From: Flavobacteriaceae bacterium
GTDB taxonomy: Bacteria > Bacteroidota > Bacteroidia > Flavobacteriales > Flavobacteriaceae
DNA length: 11,801 nucleotides
Direction: 5' to 3'
Assembly (NCBI GenBank): GCA_023254815.1
Contig: JALRKI010000089.1
Location: 1-11,801, forward strand
Shown: positions 7,522 to 11,801 of the stretch, in pieces
How the letters are laid out: the number at the start of each line of letters is the position of its first letter
Position numbering within the stretch: position 1 is the stretch's first letter
Notes under the pieces: model-generated
What the model was told of the DNA's origin: nothing
Database searches by the model: none
The model's input: only the letters and a program-made list of their open reading frames with translations
Made by a program: the position numbers and the translations under genes

Positions 7522-8397
7522 ATGAATTTAGTCATTTTGTCCCAAAATGAGCGTCTCTATTCAACTCGAAGATTGGTAGAAGAAGCCGAAAAAAGAGGAC
7601 ACAACGCAGAGGTAATTGATCCTTTGAAATGCGATCTAATTATCGAGCAAGAGCATCCTGCCATCTATTATCGGGACAGGTACCTCAAGGATATTGACGC
7701 TGTTATTCCTAGAATTGGCACAAGCCTAACGTTCTATGGTTGTGCCGTTGTGCGCCAATTTGAAATGATGGGTGTTTTTACAACAGTTCGGTCAGAAGCC
7801 ATTATCAAATCTAGAGATAAATTGCGTTCACTACAGTTATTGACTAAGGCTGGTGTTGGCATGCCAAAAACAGTTTTTACTAACTATTCTCGCGATGTAG
7901 AAGAGGTCATTCAGCAAGTAGGAGGCACTCCAGTAATCATCAAATTGTTAGAAGGCACGCAAGGCCTGGGTGTTGTATTGGCCGAAACGGTCAATGCTGC
8001 AACCTCTGTTCTTGAGGCTTTCAATGGACTAGAAGCACGAGTCATTGTTCAAGAATTTATTGCTGAGGCAAATGGCGCCGACTTGAGAGCGTTTATAGTA
8101 GATGGACAGGTAGTCGGGGCAATGATCCGTCAGGGTAAACCGGGCGAATTCAGGTCCAATCTGCACCGAGGGGGAACGGCAAATTACGTCAAACTTTCTC
8201 CAGACGAAATCTCGTTGGCGATAAAAGCAGCTCAAGCGCTCAAGCTTCCTGTTTGTGGTGTGGATATTTTGAGATCAAACCGAGGCCCATTGTTGATGGA
8301 AATCAACTCCTCCCCAGGACTTGAAGGCATTGAGGCTGCATCAGAAAAAAATATATCTAAAAGCATTATAACCTACATTGAACGCAATTTAAGATGA
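7522..8397 (+). CDS. rimK: RimK-type ATP-grasp glutamate ligase
   Basis: This 291-residue ATP-grasp ligase closely resembles E. coli RimK (300 residues), which adds glutamates to the C-terminus of ribosomal protein S6 and can make short poly-glutamate chains. It starts MNLVILSQNERLYSTRRLVE, as RimK does, and shares VIPRIGTSLTFYG (61-73). ATP-grasp residues include Lys100 (SRDKLRS), Lys141 (IIKLLEGTQGLGVVLAE), the FRSNLHRGG loop (210-218) and the Mg-binding Asp248 (CGVDILR), Glu260 and Asn262 (MEINSSPGLEGIE). I chose the ATG at 7522. An upstream in-frame TTG at 7501 would add seven residues that do not match the family and that overlap the probable promoter box. The stop overlaps the next start as ATGA, so translation is coupled to the zinc hydrolase. 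The ligase fold is certain; the actual substrate (S6 or another peptide) is inferred from similarity. Confidence 0.94.
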   Translation: MNLVILSQNERLYSTRRLVEEAEKRGHNAEVIDPLKCDLIIEQEHPAIYYRDRYLKDIDAVIPRIGTSLTFYGCAVVRQFEMMGVFTTVRSEAIIKSRDKLRSLQLLTKAGVGMPKTVFTNYSRDVEEVIQQVGGTPVIIKLLEGTQGLGVVLAETVNAATSVLEAFNGLEARVIVQEFIAEANGADLRAFIVDGQVVGAMIRQGKPGEFRSNLHRGGTANYVKLSPDEISLAIKAAQALKLPVCGVDILRSNRGPLLMEINSSPGLEGIEAASEKNISKSIITYIERNLR

Positions 8398-9380
8398 GCC
8401 CAAAGTCAAAACGCTTTGTGATTCTGGGCACCGAAATTTTGCCCGGCGAAAAGGTAGAGCTCAATTTTAGCTTGGCAAAATTACATTCAAGAACGGCAGT
8501 CAGTGTTCCCATTTTAGTTAATCGATCTAAAAAACCAGGGCCAACGGTCCTCTTTACTGCAGGCATCCATGGGGATGAAGTGAGTGGGGTAGCCATCATC
8601 CGTGAACTCATTGCCAGTAAAATAAATCACCCCCAAATAGGTACAATAATTTGCATTCCCGTCATCAATATCTTTGGATTCCTTAACAAGGAGAGAAATT
8701 TTCCAGATGGAAAAGACCTCAACCGCGCTTTCCCAGGAAGTAATAAAGGTTCCTTAGCCAGCCGAGTGGCCTTTGAATTGGTAAATGGATTTCTGCCTCT
8801 GGTTGACTATGTCATCGATTTTCATACTGGTGGTGCCGACAGATTCAATGCTGCTCAAATTAGAATAAACCCAAATCGGCCAGAATTAAAACCCTTAGCC
8901 AATCTTTTCGGCGCACCATTTGTAGTGTATTCGAGATTGTTGGCCAAATCTTTCCGAGCATCGTGTCAAAAGCAAGGGATTCCAATGCTTTTGTTTGAAG
9001 GAGGAAAATCTAATCATTTAGATGAAGAGATCATTGAATACGGTGTCACAGGTGCCAAAAGATTCCTGGCTCATCTCAAGATGTTACCAACTAAACTAAT
9101 TCCGCCTCCACTCAAGGAAAATCCAATCATCATTGAAAAAAGTTTGTGGATAAGAGCTAAACACTCAGGTATGTTCCAATCTTTAGTCAAAGTTGGACAC
9201 CTAGTCGCCGAAGGGGATATCATTGGACAAATTACAGATCCCTTTGGCAAATTCAATCGAAAAATAAAATCCCCTAATTCAGGTTATATATTTAATGTAA
9301 ATGAAGCTCCTTTAGTTTATAACGGTGACGCTTTGTTTCATATTTCGACACAATACAGACATGACAAAGGAACAGCTTAG
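8394..9380 (+). CDS. Succinylglutamate desuccinylase/aspartoacylase family zinc hydrolase
   Basis: This 328-residue protein of the AstE/AspA group of M14-fold metallohydrolases is probably cytosolic, as there is no signal peptide. The zinc site is visible: His59 and Glu62 in TAGIHGDEVSG, and His144 in VIDFHTGG. The motif DLNRAFPGS (108-116) and a likely catalytic Glu202 (LLFEGGKS) also fit the family. After about residue 250 there is a small beta domain (HSGMFQSLVKVGHLVAEGDIIG, then IKSPNSGYIFNVNE) that looks like a lipoyl/biotinyl-type half-barrel, as in many family members. Family members cleave amide bonds such as N-succinylglutamate or N-acetylaspartate. No arginine-succinyltransferase genes are nearby, so a plain AstE role is doubtful. 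Its start overlaps the rimK stop by 4 bp, and its 3' end overlaps the cyclo-ligase start by 20 bp. The substrate is unknown; a link to the RimK product is inference. Confidence 0.9.
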   Translation: MSPKSKRFVILGTEILPGEKVELNFSLAKLHSRTAVSVPILVNRSKKPGPTVLFTAGIHGDEVSGVAIIRELIASKINHPQIGTIICIPVINIFGFLNKERNFPDGKDLNRAFPGSNKGSLASRVAFELVNGFLPLVDYVIDFHTGGADRFNAAQIRINPNRPELKPLANLFGAPFVVYSRLLAKSFRASCQKQGIPMLLFEGGKSNHLDEEIIEYGVTGAKRFLAHLKMLPTKLIPPPLKENPIIIEKSLWIRAKHSGMFQSLVKVGHLVAEGDIIGQITDPFGKFNRKIKSPNSGYIFNVNEAPLVYNGDALFHISTQYRHDKGTA

Positions 9381-9933
9381 AATTGTCTACAAACAACGCC
9401 GTAAGGAGTTGAACTCCAGTCAGATTGATTCCATGAGTTCATCCATTGCCAATCTATGTCTGACTTTGCCCATTTGGGACCTCGATTGCTTCCATATTTT
9501 TTTGAGCATTTCTAAAATGGGGGAAGTAGATACAAGGCCTTTAGTGTCAGTCTTGATGGGAAAAGACAAGCGAATTGCAGTTCCCAAAACAATTCCAACT
9601 ACCCACAGTCTCGAGCATTACGAATTGACTGCCGACACTCTTTTTTCTGTCAACAGTATGGGTATAACCGAACCCAAAGGAGGGAATTTATTAGACGTCC
9701 AAGCGATAGACGTTGTGTTTGTCCCGTTGTTAGCATTTGATCAAAAAGGACAAAGGGTGGGGTATGGCAAAGGATATTACGACAGATTTTTAGAACAATG
9801 CCGAAGCGATGTTATTACAGTTGGCCTAAGTTTTTTTGGCCCCGAAGTGTCAATATCAGATTCCACCCCAAAAGACGTACCTCTTGATTTTGTGGTCAAT
9901 CCCGCTCAGGTTTTTGATTTTAGAAGAATCTAA
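9361..9933 (+). CDS. 5-formyltetrahydrofolate cyclo-ligase
   Basis: This 190-residue enzyme of the 5,10-methenyltetrahydrofolate synthetase family (YgfA/MTHFS) uses ATP to turn 5-formyltetrahydrofolate into 5,10-methenyltetrahydrofolate, returning the stored folate to one-carbon metabolism. It starts MTKEQLRIVYKQRRKEL, with the usual N-terminal basic KxRR helix. It carries SKMGEVDTRPL (about 51-61), MGITEP (100-105), and the ATP/Mg-binding signature VGYGKGYYDRFL (133-144) near its usual place. Length matches the family (about 180-200). I chose the ATG at 9361. An earlier in-frame ATG at 9325 would add 12 residues unlike the family N-terminus and deepen the overlap with the upstream gene. With the chosen start the overlap is 20 bp. 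The TAA at 9931-9933 abuts the stop codon of the convergent gene. Confidence 0.95.
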   Translation: MTKEQLRIVYKQRRKELNSSQIDSMSSSIANLCLTLPIWDLDCFHIFLSISKMGEVDTRPLVSVLMGKDKRIAVPKTIPTTHSLEHYELTADTLFSVNSMGITEPKGGNLLDVQAIDVVFVPLLAFDQKGQRVGYGKGYYDRFLEQCRSDVITVGLSFFGPEVSISDSTPKDVPLDFVVNPAQVFDFRRI

Positions 9934-10314
9934 CTACTGCATGTTTTTTGCTTCGATACTCAAAGTAGCATGAGGCACTAACTTCAAACGATCCTTATTG
10001 ATCAGCTTACCCGTAACACGACAAACGCCATAGGTTTTATTCTCGATCCGAATCAAAGCGTTTTTCAAATCTCGAATAAATTTTTCTTGTCGAATGGCCA
10101 ATTGAGAATTGGCTTCTTTACTCATCACAACACTGCCCTCTTCAAAAGCTTTAAAGGTGGGAGAAGTATCGTCGGTTCCGTTGTCCAGATCATTCATATA
10201 AGCACTTTTGATCAATTCCAAATCGTGCTGTGCTTTTACAATTTTTTCTTGGATCAGTTGCTTGAATTCCAACAAGTCGGCGTCGGAATATCTGATAGTA
10301 TTTTCTTGTATCAT
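9934..10314 (-). CDS. DksA/TraR family protein with degenerate zinc finger
   Basis: This 126-residue protein resembles the DksA/TraR group, which binds the secondary channel of RNA polymerase. It has a long charged, probably coiled-coil helical part (about 11-45 and 62-92), a GTDDTSPTFKAFEEGS linker at about 46-61, and a C-terminal segment YGVCRVTGKLINKDRLKLVP. The canonical zinc finger is C-x2-C-x17-C-x2-C. Here the four positions are Cys98, Thr101, Ser119 and Ala122, so only one cysteine remains and zinc binding at this site is unlikely. From memory, this loss is common in Bacteroidota members. I chose the ATG at 10314, 4 bp after the ileS stop. An upstream in-frame ATG at 10371 would overlap ileS and add residues unlike the family. 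It is probably co-transcribed with ileS. Whether it acts on transcription is inferred from the family. Confidence 0.88.
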   Translation of the reverse strand: MIQENTIRYSDADLLEFKQLIQEKIVKAQHDLELIKSAYMNDLDNGTDDTSPTFKAFEEGSVVMSKEANSQLAIRQEKFIRDLKNALIRIENKTYGVCRVTGKLINKDRLKLVPHATLSIEAKNMQ

Positions 10315-10318
10315 ATTT

Positions 10319-11801
10319 CTAGTTTTTAAAAATATATAATTTACTCCATATGTTATCAAACGATAATTCAATGCCTTGTTCCAATGCAGGAACTACTTCA
10401 ATGACGTTCGCAAGGGTTTCGTCCTTGATGTATTGTCCAAACCCATCAATTGCCGCTTTAACCGCTGGATGATGGGTCAAACTAATAGAAATTCTGTCTG
10501 TTACCTCATATCCCGAATCTTTTCTTAAGTTCTGAATACGATTGACCAATTCCCTTGCAACACCTTCGTTTCTCAGTTCATCACTCACGTGCAGATCGAG
10601 TGCCACGGTGTTTTCTCCGTCAGAGGCAACCATCCAGCCTTCAATGTCCTGAGAATTTATTTCTACGTCAGAGCGGTCTAAAGTAATATTTTTTTTATTA
10701 ACAACTATGTCTAAACTTCCTTTGCGCTCAATCTCCGCTATGGATTTGCCATCCAAACATTGGATTGCGATTGCAACAGCCTTCATGTCTTGACCGAAAC
10801 GAGGCCCAAGTGTTTTAAAATTAGGTTTGATTTGTTTCACTAAAATATTAGAAGTCTCGGAAATAAATTCTATTTCTTTCACATTGACCTCACTTTTAAT
10901 CAAATCGGAAACCGCCAATAACTCATTTCGGTGTTCATCATTCAACACAGGGACCATGATTTTTTGCAACGGTTGACGTACCTTAATTTTTTCCTTTGCT
11001 CTCAGAGATAACGTCAAAGATGCTACCGACTTTGCTAGTCCCATTTTTCGGTCCAAAGCTTGATCTATCATGTCAGGGTTAGATTTTGGAAAATCAGAAA
11101 GGTGAACACTTTCATGTGGATTTTTGTCTGTGACTGACACCAAATCACGGTACAAATAATCCATGTAAAAGGGAGCAATCGGTGCACTGAGTTGCGCAAT
11201 AGTAACAAGACAAGTGTGTAAGGTTTGATAGGCAGAAATTTTATCCTCTTGATATTCGCCTTTCCAAAATCGTCGTCTGCTCAATCTCACATACCAATTA
11301 CTGAGTGAATCTTGTGTAAAATCAGAAATGGCCCTGGCAGCTTTTGTAGGTTCATATTCCGAATAGAATCGATCTACATCGGCGATAAGGGTCTGTAAAA
11401 CAGACAAAATCCATCGATCCAATTCGGGACGTTGAGAGAACTCAACTTCAGGTTCGGCATAGATAAAACCGTCAACATTGGCATAGAGCGCGTAGAAGGA
11501 ATAGGTGTTGAAAAGGGTTCCAAAAAATTTTCGTCGAACTTCGACAATTCCATCGAGGTCAAACTTCAGGTTATCCCAAGGATTGGCATTGCTGATCATG
11601 TACCATCTCGTTGCATCGGGACCGTAGGTTTCAATGGTCTCAAAAGGATCGATTGCATTGCCCAATCGCTTGGACATTTTTTGTCCATTTTTATCCAACA
11701 CCAAGCCATTTGACACAACATTTTTATAAGCAATATTGTCAAAAACCATGGTTGAAATAGCGTGTAAGGTATAGAACCACCCTCTGGTTTGGTCAACACC
11801 T
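10319..11801 (-). CDS. ileS: Isoleucyl-tRNA synthetase, C-terminal part (start outside window)
   Basis: This is the last 493 codons of IleRS, the cytosolic class I enzyme that charges tRNA-Ile. The gene enters from the right edge; the first visible codons read GVDQTRGWFYTLHAIST, the typical stretch before the signature loop. The loop appears as KMSKRLGN (KMSKR at 11680-11666), with Arg in place of the final Ser of KMSKS. The anticodon-binding helical domain follows (RRKFFGTLFNTYSFYALY, later NWYVRLSRRRFWKG), then the C-terminal domain (RAKEKIKVRQPLQKIMVPV, and LRNEGVARELVNRIQNLRKDSGYEV). No zinc-binding cysteine cluster is present at the end, unlike E. coli IleRS. This fits the eukaryote-like type of IleRS, as I recall for many Bacteroidota. 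The internal ATG at 11749 is not the start. HIGH motif and editing domain lie outside the window. Confidence 0.96.
   Translation of the reverse strand, partial: GVDQTRGWFYTLHAISTMVFDNIAYKNVVSNGLVLDKNGQKMSKRLGNAIDPFETIETYGPDATRWYMISNANPWDNLKFDLDGIVEVRRKFFGTLFNTYSFYALYANVDGFIYAEPEVEFSQRPELDRWILSVLQTLIADVDRFYSEYEPTKAARAISDFTQDSLSNWYVRLSRRRFWKGEYQEDKISAYQTLHTCLVTIAQLSAPIAPFYMDYLYRDLVSVTDKNPHESVHLSDFPKSNPDMIDQALDRKMGLAKSVASLTLSLRAKEKIKVRQPLQKIMVPVLNDEHRNELLAVSDLIKSEVNVKEIEFISETSNILVKQIKPNFKTLGPRFGQDMKAVAIAIQCLDGKSIAEIERKGSLDIVVNKKNITLDRSDVEINSQDIEGWMVASDGENTVALDLHVSDELRNEGVARELVNRIQNLRKDSGYEVTDRISISLTHHPAVKAAIDGFGQYIKDETLANVIEVVPALEQGIELSFDNIWSKLYIFKN

Noticed and set aside
9325..9360. Earlier ATG for the cyclo-ligase
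   Set aside because: The 12 added residues (MTLCFIFRHNTD) do not resemble the family N-terminus, and they increase the overlap with the upstream gene to 56 bp.
9934..9968. CTACT...AGTAG pairing as a bidirectional terminator at the convergent junction
   Set aside because: A 5-bp stem with a 25-base loop is too weak, and there is no T tract at the proper place.
10315..10371. Earlier ATG for the DksA-like protein
   Set aside because: The added 19 residues come from the end of ileS read in another frame and do not fit the family start; the ATG at 10314 sits neatly 4 bp after the ileS stop.

Overview
The window reads as a chromosomal segment of a Bacteroidota bacterium, most likely from Flavobacteriales or a close order. 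Four things point there. The sequence has moderate-to-low GC. The region just upstream of start codons is AT-rich and mostly lacks Shine-Dalgarno motifs. Matches to the Bacteroidota -7 promoter element TAnnTTTG lie in the divergent intergenic region. The gene set also fits: a DksA/TraR-like protein with a degenerate zinc finger next to an IleRS with a KMSKR motif, and a DUF3108 protein inside an aromatic amino-acid catabolic cluster. The window is almost fully coding. The largest gap is about 115 bp, and I see no tRNA, rRNA, CRISPR array, insertion sequence or phage gene.

Layout from left to right. Positions 1-3340 (minus strand) hold hmgA, hppD, a secreted DUF3108 protein and the 5' part of a tryptophan 2,3-dioxygenase gene, in that order of transcription. 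These cover two steps of tyrosine breakdown (4-hydroxyphenylpyruvate to homogentisate to maleylacetoacetate) and the first step of tryptophan breakdown. Positions 3410-7406 (minus) hold uvrC, then a patatin-like outer-membrane lipase whose start lies inside the end of uvrC. A divergent intergenic region (7407-7521) has a TAnnTTTG box facing each way. Positions 7522-9933 (plus) are a tightly overlapping three-gene unit: a RimK-type ATP-grasp glutamate ligase, an AstE/aspartoacylase-type zinc hydrolase of the M14 fold, and 5-formyltetrahydrofolate cyclo-ligase. Positions 9934-11801 (minus) hold the 3' half of ileS followed by the DksA/TraR-like gene, which meets the cyclo-ligase gene stop codon to stop codon with no bases between them.

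Most of the window is ordinary core metabolism, DNA repair and translation. The most thought-provoking part is the rimK plus M14-type hydrolase pair. A ligase that adds glutamate to a protein or peptide C-terminus is translationally coupled to a hydrolase from a fold that includes known deglutamylases and N-acyl amino-acid hydrolases. This could be a reversible modification pair, but that is inference only. The other notable points are a soluble-enzyme operon carrying a secreted DUF3108 protein, a possibly leaderless uvrC transcript, and the zero-gap convergent junction.
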